From Saccharibacillus endophyticus (lineage in GTDB: Bacteria > Bacillota > Bacilli > Paenibacillales > Paenibacillaceae), in assembly GCF_013185185.1 (NCBI RefSeq), contig NZ_JAAZWE010000007.1, positions 1-64,000 of the forward strand: a stretch of DNA of 64,000 bases, in the 5' to 3' direction. Below the pieces are notes generated by a model, which was not told the DNA's origin, ran no database searches, and saw only the letters and a list, made by a program, of their open reading frames with translations. Position numbers and translations under genes: made by a program. This document shows positions 26,900-35,937 of this stretch, piece after piece; positions within the stretch are counted from its first letter, which is position 1, and each line of letters starts with the position of its first letter.

Positions 26900-28897
26900 T
26901 TGATCGCTACAAAGAAAGTATTGGCATCTTTATTGGTTGCGGCAAGTATGATGGGTTCCTTTGCAGCTCAAGCTGAAAGCGTTCCAGCATTCAAAGACTT
27001 GAATCAAGCTTCTTCTTGGGCCCGCGATTCTATCACCCAAGCGCAACTTCTCAATCTTTTCTCAGGAGATGCCAACGGTAATTTCCGCCCGAACGGTCAG
27101 ATTACCCGCGAAGAAATGGCGAAAGTTATCGTCGAACTGCTTAAGCTTCCGTTAGATTCCGAAGCGGCGACGACGTTCAAAGACGTTCCCGAAAATCAAT
27201 GGAGCGTTCCTTATATCGAAGCCGTTAAAAAAGCGGGAATTATGCTGGGCGGCGGAAATGGCACTTTCAGTCCCAAACAAACGCTGACTCGCGAGCAATT
27301 GGCGATTGTGATCGTCAAAGCTCTTAATCTTCCTATTGAATCGGACGCCAGCGCCTTGTCTCAATTCCAAGATGCTGATTCTATTCATGACTGGGCTTCC
27401 CGTTATGTGGCAAGTGCGGTCAAATCCGGCTTGATGAACGGCAGCGGCGGCAAATTCAATCCCACTGCCGTCAGTAATCGACAAGAAGCCGCGATGGTAG
27501 CCGTTCGGACGTATAAGGTCAAAGAACAAGCTGCCGTGCCTGCGCCGATCCCGTCGCCTGTACCCCCAATGCCGATCCCGGCACCGCAACCGATTCCCGC
27601 ACCTGCGCCGATCCCGGTTGCGCCGCCCGCGCCGACACCTATTCAGACGACGCCTTCTCCGACTCCGTCACCGGCTAATCAGGCGCCTTCGGTTTCGAAA
27701 GTTCAAATCATCGGCAGTGCAATGGCGGGAGAGACTTTGACCGGCAGCTATGAGTACTACGATGCGGATGGTGACGCCGAGAAGAATACAACGATGAATT
27801 GGCATCTGGTGAACGAAGACGGCTCGTACATTCCGATTCCTCAAGCTACGGGGAATACGTATACGATCACTTCCGAAGATATCGGCAAAAAACTCGTCTT
27901 CGCCGTGATTCCGCGAGATGCTCGAGGAACATCGGGCATAGCGACCTATTCGAAGCCGACTGCAATCGTCCTTCGAGGTGCCGATCATAAACCGGAAGCC
28001 GTCGACGTTACGGTCATCGGAACTCCGGAAGTCGGCAAGCAACTTTCGGGAAGCTATTTTTTCAAAGATATCGACGGCGACACAGAAGAAGGATCGACTT
28101 ACGAGTGGTACCGCTTAGCGGAAAATCACTCGCCCGAACTCATCGAAGGAGCGAACGCTCCCGTATATACGCTGACGAATCGCGATATCGACTATACAAT
28201 CGTCTTCATCGTCACTCCCAAAGATTCAAGCGGCAAAATTGGCAATGCCGGCATGTCGGCGCCGACTGCTCCGGTCAAAGCGGTTAATCAAGCCCCGACC
28301 GTTTCCGAAGTCAAGATTATTGGAACTCCGGAGGTCGGCAAGGAGTTGACGGGAAGTTATGTATTCTCTGATGCCGACGGAGATAGCGAAGCGGGTACGA
28401 CGTATGCATGGTCGCGTACAGGAGACGATGAAACAACGCAACCGATCGTCGGAGCGAACGGAATATCCTATACGCCGACGTCTGACGATATCGGTAAGAT
28501 CTTGATATTCCGAGTAACGCCCAAAGACTCGAAAGGCCAGACGGGTATCCAGCAGATGGGGCTTTCTTCCGTCGTTAAAGCTGCCAATCAAGCTCCGACT
28601 GCTTCTAACGTTAAGATCGAGAGCAATAGCGGCTTTTTCGAAATCGGCGAGACCTTAGGCGGCAGCTACGACTTCAGCGATCCGGACGGAAATACTGAAG
28701 GCGAATCGACGTACCAGTGGTACCGTCTTGAAAGCGATAATTCGATGGTGCCGATCGATGGCGCCACTAGTAAGACGTATAAGCTGACAAGCAGCGATGC
28801 AAACCATAGAGTTTATTTTGAAGTCATCACGAAAGATCAGTACGGATTGGCCGGAACGCCTAAATTATCGAAGGTCAGTCCTCCGATACTGAATTGA
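26900..28897 (+). CDS. S-layer-anchored surface protein with four Ig-like repeats
   Basis: 665 residues. TTG start with GAGGGGG upstream; signal peptide to about AAQAES at residue 27. Three SLH modules (~30-205) have the FKDL...WA and GNFRPNGQITREEMAK patterns and should bind pyruvylated wall polymer. A Pro/Ala-rich linker (~212-255) follows. Then four ~100-residue repeats begin NQAPSVSKVQIIG (~260), KPEAVDVTVIG (~363), NQAPTVSEVKIIG (~463) and NQAPTASNVKIES (~563). Each has GSYxFxDxDGDxE, which looks like calcium-binding surface modules. No enzyme domain is visible. A TATAAT lies at 26848-26853. Confidence 0.85.
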   Translation: MIATKKVLASLLVAASMMGSFAAQAESVPAFKDLNQASSWARDSITQAQLLNLFSGDANGNFRPNGQITREEMAKVIVELLKLPLDSEAATTFKDVPENQWSVPYIEAVKKAGIMLGGGNGTFSPKQTLTREQLAIVIVKALNLPIESDASALSQFQDADSIHDWASRYVASAVKSGLMNGSGGKFNPTAVSNRQEAAMVAVRTYKVKEQAAVPAPIPSPVPPMPIPAPQPIPAPAPIPVAPPAPTPIQTTPSPTPSPANQAPSVSKVQIIGSAMAGETLTGSYEYYDADGDAEKNTTMNWHLVNEDGSYIPIPQATGNTYTITSEDIGKKLVFAVIPRDARGTSGIATYSKPTAIVLRGADHKPEAVDVTVIGTPEVGKQLSGSYFFKDIDGDTEEGSTYEWYRLAENHSPELIEGANAPVYTLTNRDIDYTIVFIVTPKDSSGKIGNAGMSAPTAPVKAVNQAPTVSEVKIIGTPEVGKELTGSYVFSDADGDSEAGTTYAWSRTGDDETTQPIVGANGISYTPTSDDIGKILIFRVTPKDSKGQTGIQQMGLSSVVKAANQAPTASNVKIESNSGFFEIGETLGGSYDFSDPDGNTEGESTYQWYRLESDNSMVPIDGATSKTYKLTSSDANHRVYFEVITKDQYGLAGTPKLSKVSPPILN

Positions 28898-28976
28898 CAT
28901 CATTAAAAGATCTGCTTGAATATAGGTTCGAAAAACTGGTACGATCCGATGCATGGAAGAACAAAAGAAAAAGCGA

Positions 28977-29024
28977 ATAAAAAGAACGGCCTGGTAGGAT
29001 TAAAAACCGGGCCGTTCTTTTTAT
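28977..29024 (+). terminator. terminator after the SLH gene
   Basis: AAAGAACGGCCTGG and CCGGGCCGTTCTTT arms with flanking A and T runs; it may also act on the opposite strand. Confidence 0.88.
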
Positions 29025-29046
29025 TTCCTTATAAATAAGCGAAAAG

Positions 29047-29065
29047 CGAATTTCTCCCGCAGCGC
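29047..29065. repeat. second copy of a 19-bp piece of the purM-upstream palindrome
   Basis: CGAATTTCTCCCGCAGCGC here is identical to 17290-17308. It lies 13 bp past the end of the ugpB-like gene, between convergent genes. Only this piece of the larger element is present. Confidence 0.6.
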
Positions 29066-29078
29066 ACCGAGCTTATTC

Positions 29079-30494
29079 TCACTGAGCTACCGTACTGTTA
29101 TACTCCTGAATCTTCTGCGTAATCTCAGCCGAAGCGCGATCCAGCGCGTCCTGAGGCGATGCCGCGCCCGTGAGCGCTTCTTCGATCGCCGTTTCCGTCA
29201 ACTGGCGGGCTTCCGGGAATACGCCCATGACGGCGCCTTGAGTAGCTGGCGTCAGTTCCGTATTGTGCAGTTGGTCAATGGCTGTCTGGAATTGAGGATA
29301 CTTTTCCAGGTTTTCTTTGACCAGATCTTCGTTGTACGCTTCTTTGGTAATCGGGAAGTAGCCCGTGTTTACGTGCCAGTAAGCTTGCGTAGCCGGTTCG
29401 GCCAGGAACTTGATGAACTGCCAAGCCGCTTGCTGCTCTTCTTCCGGGCGGTCGTTCAGCATCCAGAGGCTTGCGCCGCCGACGATCACGCCGCCTTTGC
29501 CCGCATCGGCTTCGGTCGGTTTCGGCAGGGCGGCCGTTCCGACTTCGAACTTGCCTTCGGCAGCCTGCACGATGCCGCGCAGGGAAGCCGTGCTGTCGAG
29601 GGTCATCGCGATTTGTCCGGCTGCGAAAGCTTTCTTGGTATCGTCCGTTTTGCGGCCGAGGTTCAGCATGGAGCCTTCGTCGACCATCTTTTTCCACCAT
29701 TCGAGCGTGCTGACGGCGGCAGGAGCACCCAGTTGTGCTTGATCGGCCATTCCTTCGCGACCATTGCTGTTGTTGAGCAGTTCCGCGCCCTGATTGGCAA
29801 GCAATTGCTCCATGAACCAGCCGTAGATCGCGAACGATCCGCCCGTCATGCCGTCTTTGGTCAGCGTTTTGGCCGCTTCTTCGACTTCCGCGTACGTCTT
29901 CGGCGGGTTCTCCGGGTCGAGTCCGGCTGCTTTGAACGCGTCTTTGTTATAGTAGAGAATCGGGTTCGACGTGTTGAACGGCATCGAGTAGAGGCGGTCG
30001 TCGAACGTGTAGTAGCCGAGAATGTTTTCTTCCAGATGCGACACGTCATAGCTTTCCTTGTCGATAAACTGCTGCATCGGCGTGATCGCGCCGGAATCGA
30101 TCATAAAACGGCTGCCGATCTCATAGGTCTGAATCATAGTCGGTCCCGTGCCGGAGCCCATCGCGGTCTTCAGCTTGTTCAGGCTCTCGTCGTATGTACC
30201 CTGGAACACGGCTTCGACTTGCACGTCGTCCTGGGATTCGTTGAACTGCTTCACCAACTCGTCAACGACCGTACCCAGTTCACCGCTCATTGCGTGCCAC
30301 CAGACGACTTTAACCGGATCGCCGCCGCTTTCCGTCGTATCCGTGCTGCCCGAGGTACTTCCCGAAGCATTGCTTGAAGCGGCCTCGGCCGTTCCCGTTC
30401 CGGTTGCAGTCTGATTACCGCCGCCTCCGCATGCAGTCAGAACCACCATCAACATGCATAGGCAGGCAAACATCCACTTTCGGCTGCTTTTCAT
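29079..30494 (-). CDS. ABC transporter substrate-binding lipoprotein, UgpB-like
   Basis: 471 residues. Signal peptide with a lipobox ending LTAC, Cys22, so it is anchored to the membrane outside. The rest is a family 1 extracellular solute-binding fold (VKVVWWHAMSGELGTVVDELVKQFNES... through GGASLWMLND). The UgpB-like N-terminal WWHAMSG and the nearby glycerophosphodiesterase suggest glycerol-3-phosphate or glycerophosphodiesters, but a sugar cannot be excluded. It is the last gene of a ugpA-ugpE-gap-ugpB unit. No ATPase gene is present, so a shared MsmX-type ATPase is presumed. Confidence 0.85.
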   Translation of the reverse strand: MKSSRKWMFACLCMLMVVLTACGGGGNQTATGTGTAEAASSNASGSTSGSTDTTESGGDPVKVVWWHAMSGELGTVVDELVKQFNESQDDVQVEAVFQGTYDESLNKLKTAMGSGTGPTMIQTYEIGSRFMIDSGAITPMQQFIDKESYDVSHLEENILGYYTFDDRLYSMPFNTSNPILYYNKDAFKAAGLDPENPPKTYAEVEEAAKTLTKDGMTGGSFAIYGWFMEQLLANQGAELLNNSNGREGMADQAQLGAPAAVSTLEWWKKMVDEGSMLNLGRKTDDTKKAFAAGQIAMTLDSTASLRGIVQAAEGKFEVGTAALPKPTEADAGKGGVIVGGASLWMLNDRPEEEQQAAWQFIKFLAEPATQAYWHVNTGYFPITKEAYNEDLVKENLEKYPQFQTAIDQLHNTELTPATQGAVMGVFPEARQLTETAIEEALTGAASPQDALDRASAEITQKIQEYNSTVAQ

Positions 30495-30920
30495 CGAAAA
30501 TTCCCACTCCCTCTTCTTTGTAGTCGTTGCATGAAGCGTACGTATTGCCTATAAAGAGTTGCATTGATGCCCGTAAAAAAGGACCCGGAGGAAGGCGGAG
30601 TCGCAGAGCTGTCCGCGTGTCCGTCCGGGCTATATGGAGATCCGGGGCACTCCGCACAAGGTAGGGGGAGGCAGAGGCGGTGCCGGACTCCACGAGAACC
30701 GCGCTTCGCCGATGGCACGGCGCGGACCGTTTCGGTTGCACCGCAGCGAGCGGTGCGTTCAAGTCTGAGAGGGACCCGGCGGGGGCCGGGTCGGGATTCG
30801 GACGGCTATGCGCCGTCTCCGCTTTTGTCGCGAATGTTTGCGTATTCGTGAGAAAAGCGGAAACGGCGATCCGAAAGAACGAACCCTATATTCGTTGAGC
30901 ATGGTATTCTTCGGCAATCG
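30495..30920 (-). other. 426-bp hairpin-bearing gap inside the ugp-like operon
   Basis: No gene is supported here. Two clear hairpins are GCACCGC/GCGGTGC (30738-30756) and GACCCGGC/GCCGGGTC (30773-30792). The stretch is GC-rich near the ugpE-like end. It could be a processing or stability region that raises expression of the binding protein over the permeases, or could hold a separate ugpB promoter. Confidence 0.45.
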
Positions 30921-31745
30921 TTATCCTTTCAAAGCACCCGCCGTCAGTCCGCCGACCAATCGGCCGAGGCCGAGCGCCAGCATGATCAACGACGGCAGCA
31001 GGACCAGCACCAGTCCTGCCATAACCAGGTTCCAAGCGGTCATTTCCGAGAATTGCAGCATGCTGACCCCGATCTGCACGGTGCGCATCTTTTCGCTGCT
31101 CGTCACCAAAAGAGGCCAGAGATACATATTCCAATGATTCAGGAACGAATACACGCCGAGCGTGGCGAGTCCGGGCATCGACAATGGAACGGCCAAGCGC
31201 AGGAAGATGCGAATATGTCCGCAGCCGTCGATCCGCGCAGCCTCCATCAGTTCTTTCGGAAGCTGGAGGAAGAACTGCCGCATCAGGAACACGCCGAACG
31301 CGGTCGCAAGAAACGGAACCGTCAATCCCGCGTAGCTGTCGAGCCAGCCCCAACTGCGTACGGTCAAGTAGTTCGGAATCACCGCGACTTCCCACGGAAT
31401 CATCATCGTGGACAGGAACAGCGCGAAGATGATTTTTTTGCCGGGAAAACGCAGAAAAGCGAACGCGTAAGCGGCCATGCACGACGTTACCAGACAGCCG
31501 ATCGTAATCACGCTGCTCACGATAAAACTGTTCAAAATAAACCGCACGATCGGAATCGAAGCCAACACGCCGGAGAAATTGTCCAGATGAAGCCCGGTCG
31601 GCCACAGCTTCGGCGGATAGGCAGCCGATTCGGCTTCAGTCATAAAAGCATTGGATAGCGTAATCCAAAACGGAAACAGGATGAATACCGCCGCGACGGC
31701 CGATAGCAGGTAAGCCAGTGTACGGGACACCGAGAGTCGTTTCAC
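30921..31745 (-). CDS. ABC permease, UgpE-like
   Basis: 274 residues with six hydrophobic segments, the usual size for a carbohydrate/UgpE-type (MalG family) permease. The EAA loop EAARIDGCGHIRIFLRLAVPLSMP near 185-210 contacts the ATPase. It starts with MKRLSVSRTLAYLLSAVAAVFILFPFWITLSNAF. Overlaps the upstream permease by 4 nt. Confidence 0.9.
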   Translation of the reverse strand: MKRLSVSRTLAYLLSAVAAVFILFPFWITLSNAFMTEAESAAYPPKLWPTGLHLDNFSGVLASIPIVRFILNSFIVSSVITIGCLVTSCMAAYAFAFLRFPGKKIIFALFLSTMMIPWEVAVIPNYLTVRSWGWLDSYAGLTVPFLATAFGVFLMRQFFLQLPKELMEAARIDGCGHIRIFLRLAVPLSMPGLATLGVYSFLNHWNMYLWPLLVTSSEKMRTVQIGVSMLQFSEMTAWNLVMAGLVLVLLPSLIMLALGLGRLVGGLTAGALKG

Positions 31746-32725
31746 TGGTAATGCACCTTCCTTTCGGCGAACACGAATTGAATAACGGTAATGAGCAGCA
31801 CGATTGCGAACAGCACAAGCGCTTGAGCGCTGCCGACTCCGAAGCGGAAGTTGACGAACGCATCTTCATAGAGACTGAAGACAAGCACGTCGGTACTGTT
31901 GACGGGGCCGCCTTTGGTCAGAATGTTGATCTGTCCGAAGGCTTGGAACGCCCCGATGACCGATGTAACAGAGGCGAAGAACAAGGTCGGCGAGACGAGC
32001 GGCAGCGTCAGCGTCCAGAAGGTGCGCATCGGGCCGGAGCCGTCGATCCTGGCGCTCTCGTAGATTTCTTCCGGAATTCCCTGCATCCCGCCGAGCAGCA
32101 GGATGAACAGGAAACCGACATTCATCCAGACGGTCATGAGGGAGATCGACAGCAGCGCCATATTGGGATCGGTCAGCCACTGGACGGGAGCGAGCCCCAT
32201 TTTGCCGAGAAAATAATTCAGGCTTCCGAGCGTGGGATGAAAAAGAACCATCCACATGATCGAGCCCGTGCTGACGGATACGGCGATCGGCAACGCGAAC
32301 ACGAAGCGGAAGATGCGCATGCCCCGAATCTTGCTGCGGCAGACGGCGGCGAAGGCGAGCGCAAGCGCCAAGCTGGCCGGAACCGTGAACAAAATGAATT
32401 TCAACGTTACGACGAGGCTGTTCGGAAATCCCGACGAAGCGAAAAGATTACGGAAATTGGTCAAGCCTACGAAGTTTGCGACCTGTCCGCGAGGATTCGT
32501 CGAGTGCAGGCTCAGGTAGACGGATTGAATCAAGGGATAGAACAGAAAAATGCCGAATAGCAGTAAGGCCGGAGCAATGAACAGCGCGGCCAGCGCGGCT
32601 TCGCGGAATCGGCCGAGATTGGCGGCGCGCGAAGGATCGCCGCTGACGCTTGCGCCTGCTGCTTTGCGTTTTTTATCGAGCGAAACCGAAGCGGTCTTGT
32701 CCATGTTTTCCATGCGCGGGGCCAA
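31742..32725 (-). CDS. ABC permease, UgpA-like
   Basis: 327 residues, MalF/UgpA family, with a ~45-residue cytoplasmic N-terminus before the first membrane helix. The EAA loop is ESARIDGSGPMRTFWTLTLPLVSP. It is the first gene of the unit and diverges from the glycerophosphodiesterase gene, with 236 bp between the starts. The substrate is inferred from the neighbour only. Confidence 0.9.
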   Translation of the reverse strand: MAPRMENMDKTASVSLDKKRKAAGASVSGDPSRAANLGRFREAALAALFIAPALLLFGIFLFYPLIQSVYLSLHSTNPRGQVANFVGLTNFRNLFASSGFPNSLVVTLKFILFTVPASLALALAFAAVCRSKIRGMRIFRFVFALPIAVSVSTGSIMWMVLFHPTLGSLNYFLGKMGLAPVQWLTDPNMALLSISLMTVWMNVGFLFILLLGGMQGIPEEIYESARIDGSGPMRTFWTLTLPLVSPTLFFASVTSVIGAFQAFGQINILTKGGPVNSTDVLVFSLYEDAFVNFRFGVGSAQALVLFAIVLLITVIQFVFAERKVHYQ

Positions 32726-32864
32726 GCCTCCTTATGTATGCCTGAAATGCCGAGTGTCGGGTAAACCCTGGCTCTCCCGACCAAGCACGTTAAGCCTACC
32801 AATACTTTGTTAAATAAAACCCCCCTGTTGTGTAAAAAATCCATTTTACGGTAAATTCGTTCTT

Positions 32865-32896
32865 TTAACATGGGATTTACGTAGAATGGGTATACT
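32865..32896 (+). promoter_or_regulatory. PhoP-like half-sites and -10 box before the glycerophosphodiesterase gene
   Basis: TTAACA (32865-32870) and TTTACG (32876-32881) are 11 bp apart, and TATACT (32891-32896) follows after 9 bp. The ppk promoter has the same arrangement. In Bacillus, PhoP binds TTAACA-like repeats with 11-bp periodicity. Phosphate control is inferred. Confidence 0.5.
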
Positions 32897-32961
32897 AAGG
32901 GGAAAGAGGAACAGACTATATAAGAGCGGCCGAAGGCCGATCGGGAGAAGAGGCGATAGTT

Positions 32962-33777
32962 ATGAATGAATGGATTCGAAGTACGGATACCCTTCAAACC
33001 AAGCAACGTTCGGCGGCAGGCAAGCCCGGTGCGCCGATCATTTTTGCGCATCGAGGGGCTTCGGGGACGCGGCCCGAAAACACGATGGCAGCTTTTCGAC
33101 GGGCGGTAGAGCTTGGAGCAACGGGAATCGAGACGGATGTGCAGCTTAGCGCCGACGGAGAACCGGTGCTGATTCACGATGAGACGCTGTCCCGCACGGC
33201 CGGAGCATCGGGCTGGGTAGGCGATAAGACATACGCGGAGCTTCGCAGTCTCGACGCCGGAAGCTGGTACCATCCCGAGTTTATGGGCGAGCCGATTCCG
33301 CATTTGACCGAGTTGTTACAATTGGGGAAGGATACGGGAATCGTTTTGAATATTGAGCTTAAAAATACGATTCGCGCTTATTCGGGCCTGGAAGAGAAAG
33401 TGGTTCGGGCGGTTCGGGAGTACGGATTGGAGAGTCGCACGATCCTTTCGAGCTTCAACCATTATTCGCTCGCTTTATGTAAAAAGTTGGCGCCGGAGAT
33501 CCGTACGGGCGTGTTATATATGGAAGGGTTATATCGGCCGTGGGATTACGCAAAGACGCTTGGCGCCGATGCGCTGCATGCGTACGACCCTGCGGTTACG
33601 GCGGAGCGGGTGCGGGAAGCGCTGGAAGCCGGCGGCGTTGATTATCATCCGTTTACCGTCAATGACGAAGCGCGTTTGAATGCCTTGATCGAGATGGGGA
33701 CGGCGGGGATTATTACCGACCACCCGGACCGGGCGTTACGGTTATTGATGCAGCGTCGGATGGATTCAGGGCTTTAA
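32962..33777 (+). CDS. ugpQ: glycerophosphodiester phosphodiesterase
   Basis: 271 residues, GDPD TIM-barrel family. His30 in FAHRGASG, Glu57 and Asp59 in GIETDV, and His72 in LIHDETL are the catalytic and metal-binding residues. It has no signal peptide, as in cytoplasmic UgpQ. It hydrolyses glycerophosphodiesters to glycerol-3-phosphate and an alcohol. Divergent from the UgpAEB-like transporter, which fits uptake followed by cleavage. Start supported by GGGAGAAGAGG. Confidence 0.9.
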   Translation: MNEWIRSTDTLQTKQRSAAGKPGAPIIFAHRGASGTRPENTMAAFRRAVELGATGIETDVQLSADGEPVLIHDETLSRTAGASGWVGDKTYAELRSLDAGSWYHPEFMGEPIPHLTELLQLGKDTGIVLNIELKNTIRAYSGLEEKVVRAVREYGLESRTILSSFNHYSLALCKKLAPEIRTGVLYMEGLYRPWDYAKTLGADALHAYDPAVTAERVREALEAGGVDYHPFTVNDEARLNALIEMGTAGIITDHPDRALRLLMQRRMDSGL

Positions 33778-33825
33778 AGGCCGATTTTGAGGCAGGCGCG
33801 GCAAAGAAAAGTAAAATCAATGTAA

Positions 33826-33862
33826 AAAACAAGGGCAGCGCGCATTGCGCCGCCCTGTTTGG
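33826..33862 (+). terminator. terminator after the glycerophosphodiesterase gene
   Basis: AAACAAGGGCAGCGC and GCGCCGCCCTGTTT arms, T-rich tail. Confidence 0.85.
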
Positions 33863-33962
33863 TTTGCTAAGGTTAAGTCTAATGAAAAGGTAAACAAACC
33901 GGCATTAATTATTGTCCGGCAGTCCGCGTGCGGACGCCGGGGACAAGGAGCTATCCAACGCT

Positions 33963-35534
33963 ATGACTACCCTACCTGAAACGACCCGCCCCGAGGCGGA
34001 GCAAACCAGCCTTCGGGCCGGCATTATCGATATCGGTTCCAACTCGATCCGGCTCGTCGTGTACGAGAGCGAGAGCGGCGGCTCATACCGCGTCTTGACA
34101 GAGTCGCGCGAAGCGGCCCGGCTCAGCGCGTTGGTTACTGCGGACGGTATCATGCCGTCGCCCGCCATCCATTCCGTCGTGCCCGTGCTGCGACAGTTCA
34201 TCGAGATCTGCAAAGCCTACGGGGCCGCGAAAATCCGCGCGGTCGCTACGGCAGCGATCCGAAACGCTTCCAATTCCGATCAGATCATCGAGATTCTGAA
34301 TCGCGAGACCGGGTTGGACATCGAGCTGCTGCCCGGCGAAATGGAAGGCCATTACGGATTTATCGGCGTCGTCAACAAGATCGATATCGCCGAAGGCTTC
34401 ATTATCGATATCGGCGGCGGCAGTACCGAGATCACGTTATTCCAGGAGCGTCGGCGCGTGTCGAGCTTCTCGTTCCCGTTCGGCGCGGTCAACATGAACG
34501 TGCGTTTCGGCGGAAGCGGAAGCTGGACGGAAGAACGCGTCGGCGAATTGGAAGATTTCGTGCTGGCCGAAGCCCGCAAGCATCCGTGGATGTCGGAACA
34601 TCCCGGACTCGACCTCGTCGGTCTGGGCGGTACCATCCGCGGACTCGGCAAAATGGATCAGCGCCGGCGCAATTACTCGCTGCCGCATACGCATAATTAC
34701 GCGATGCAGGGCGAAGACGTCGATTATTTCTACCATTCGCTTCCGGGCATGGACAACAACCGCCGCAAACGCGTGCCGGGTTTGTCGAAGAACCGGATCG
34801 ATATCATCGTGCCGGGCATGATTATTTTGCGTACCCTGTTCCGTCATATGAAAGCTGCCCGTTATGTCGTCAGCGCGACAGGCCTGCGCGAAGGGCTGTT
34901 TTTCGAGCTGCTGCGTCCCGAACAGGCCGTGCACGAGAACGTCCTCGAATTCGAGCTTCGCGCGCTGCTCGCGAATGCGCCGAAGCCGCGTCAGCTTCAC
35001 CTTCGCCAAACGGAGCGCTTCGCGCGCATCCTGTACGAAGCACTGAGCGAAGGCGGCGAAGACGAATGGAACCGCAAGCTGCTTCGCGTGGCGGCCTGGA
35101 CGTATCAGACCGGAACGGAGATCGGCTATATCGATTATGAAGAGCATACGCAGTATCTGTTGACCAAGCGGCCGCTGGCCGGACTGACGCATCGGGAAAT
35201 CATCCTGACCGCGCTGATCGCCGGGCTCGCCGCGAAGTTCAAATGGCGCAAAAGCGCTACGGCGCAGACGTATAAAGACATTCTGCTTCCGAAAGACGAA
35301 GAACGCACCCGCCGCCTGGGAGCCGTACTTCAAATGGCGGCCGCGCTGGACTCCAGCGAGACGCAGGCCGTAACGGATCTGAAAGCGAAACGAAGCGGCG
35401 ATCACTTCGAAATGGAGCTGACCTGCCGCACGGAAGCTTTTATGGAGATCCGTGACCTGAAGCTGGCTTCGAAGGAATTCGAAAAGGAATGGAACGTGCG
35501 GATCGAATTGAAGATCCGTTCGGCGAGCAAATAA
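33963..35534 (+). CDS. ppx: exopolyphosphatase, Ppx/GppA family
   Basis: 523 residues. The ASKHA phosphatase domain begins AGIIDIGSNSIRLVVYE and continues with ATAAIRNASN and GFIIDIGGGSTEITLF. A C-terminal HD-like helical domain follows (~320-480). It cleaves terminal phosphate from polyphosphate and possibly pppGpp. The ATG at 33963 has AAGGAG 12 nt upstream. Convergent with ppk, sharing a bidirectional terminator, so synthesis and breakdown of polyphosphate are coded side by side. Confidence 0.92.
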   Translation: MTTLPETTRPEAEQTSLRAGIIDIGSNSIRLVVYESESGGSYRVLTESREAARLSALVTADGIMPSPAIHSVVPVLRQFIEICKAYGAAKIRAVATAAIRNASNSDQIIEILNRETGLDIELLPGEMEGHYGFIGVVNKIDIAEGFIIDIGGGSTEITLFQERRRVSSFSFPFGAVNMNVRFGGSGSWTEERVGELEDFVLAEARKHPWMSEHPGLDLVGLGGTIRGLGKMDQRRRNYSLPHTHNYAMQGEDVDYFYHSLPGMDNNRRKRVPGLSKNRIDIIVPGMIILRTLFRHMKAARYVVSATGLREGLFFELLRPEQAVHENVLEFELRALLANAPKPRQLHLRQTERFARILYEALSEGGEDEWNRKLLRVAAWTYQTGTEIGYIDYEEHTQYLLTKRPLAGLTHREIILTALIAGLAAKFKWRKSATAQTYKDILLPKDEERTRRLGAVLQMAAALDSSETQAVTDLKAKRSGDHFEMELTCRTEAFMEIRDLKLASKEFEKEWNVRIELKIRSASK

Positions 35535-35743
35535 AATAGGTTCGTCAGTTAAAATTTCGGCGTAGGTATTTCCTCAAAGCAGAAACAGAGCGTTATCATG
35601 GCGCAGCAATCGAGCAATCTGGTCAAAAAGCTAGGTGTTGGCGAAATTGAGCGCACTTTGCCCGAATGTTGACGTTTTGCATACATTTTAAAATGATTCT
35701 GCTTGACGATCGGCCATTAATCCACAAAACAAAACACGCAAAC

Positions 35744-35787
35744 CAAAAACCGGTTGCCCGTCGTCAATGACGGGCAGCCGGTTTTTT
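35744..35787. terminator. bidirectional terminator between ppx and ppk
   Basis: AAAAACCGG-TTGCCCGTC and GACGGGCA-GCCGGTTTTTT arms give a strong stem with an A run on one side and a T run on the other. Confidence 0.88.
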
Positions 35788-35849
35788 TAATCAACATTTG
35801 TACAGTAAAGCTCGTGATTGAATTCATAATCAAACCCGCTGCAAACTTT

Positions 35850-35889
35850 CGCACGATTCGCACGATTCGCACGATTCGCACGATTCGCA
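35850..35889. repeat. 9-bp tandem repeat, four copies
   Basis: CGCACGATT is repeated four times with no errors, followed by a partial unit. It lies between the shared terminator and the ppk stop. The rest of 35535-35937 shows no gene. Confidence 0.85.
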
Positions 35890-35937
35890 TTATCGTCGAA
35901 CGGCGCAAAAGGTTAATCTCGGCCCATTGCCATTTGT

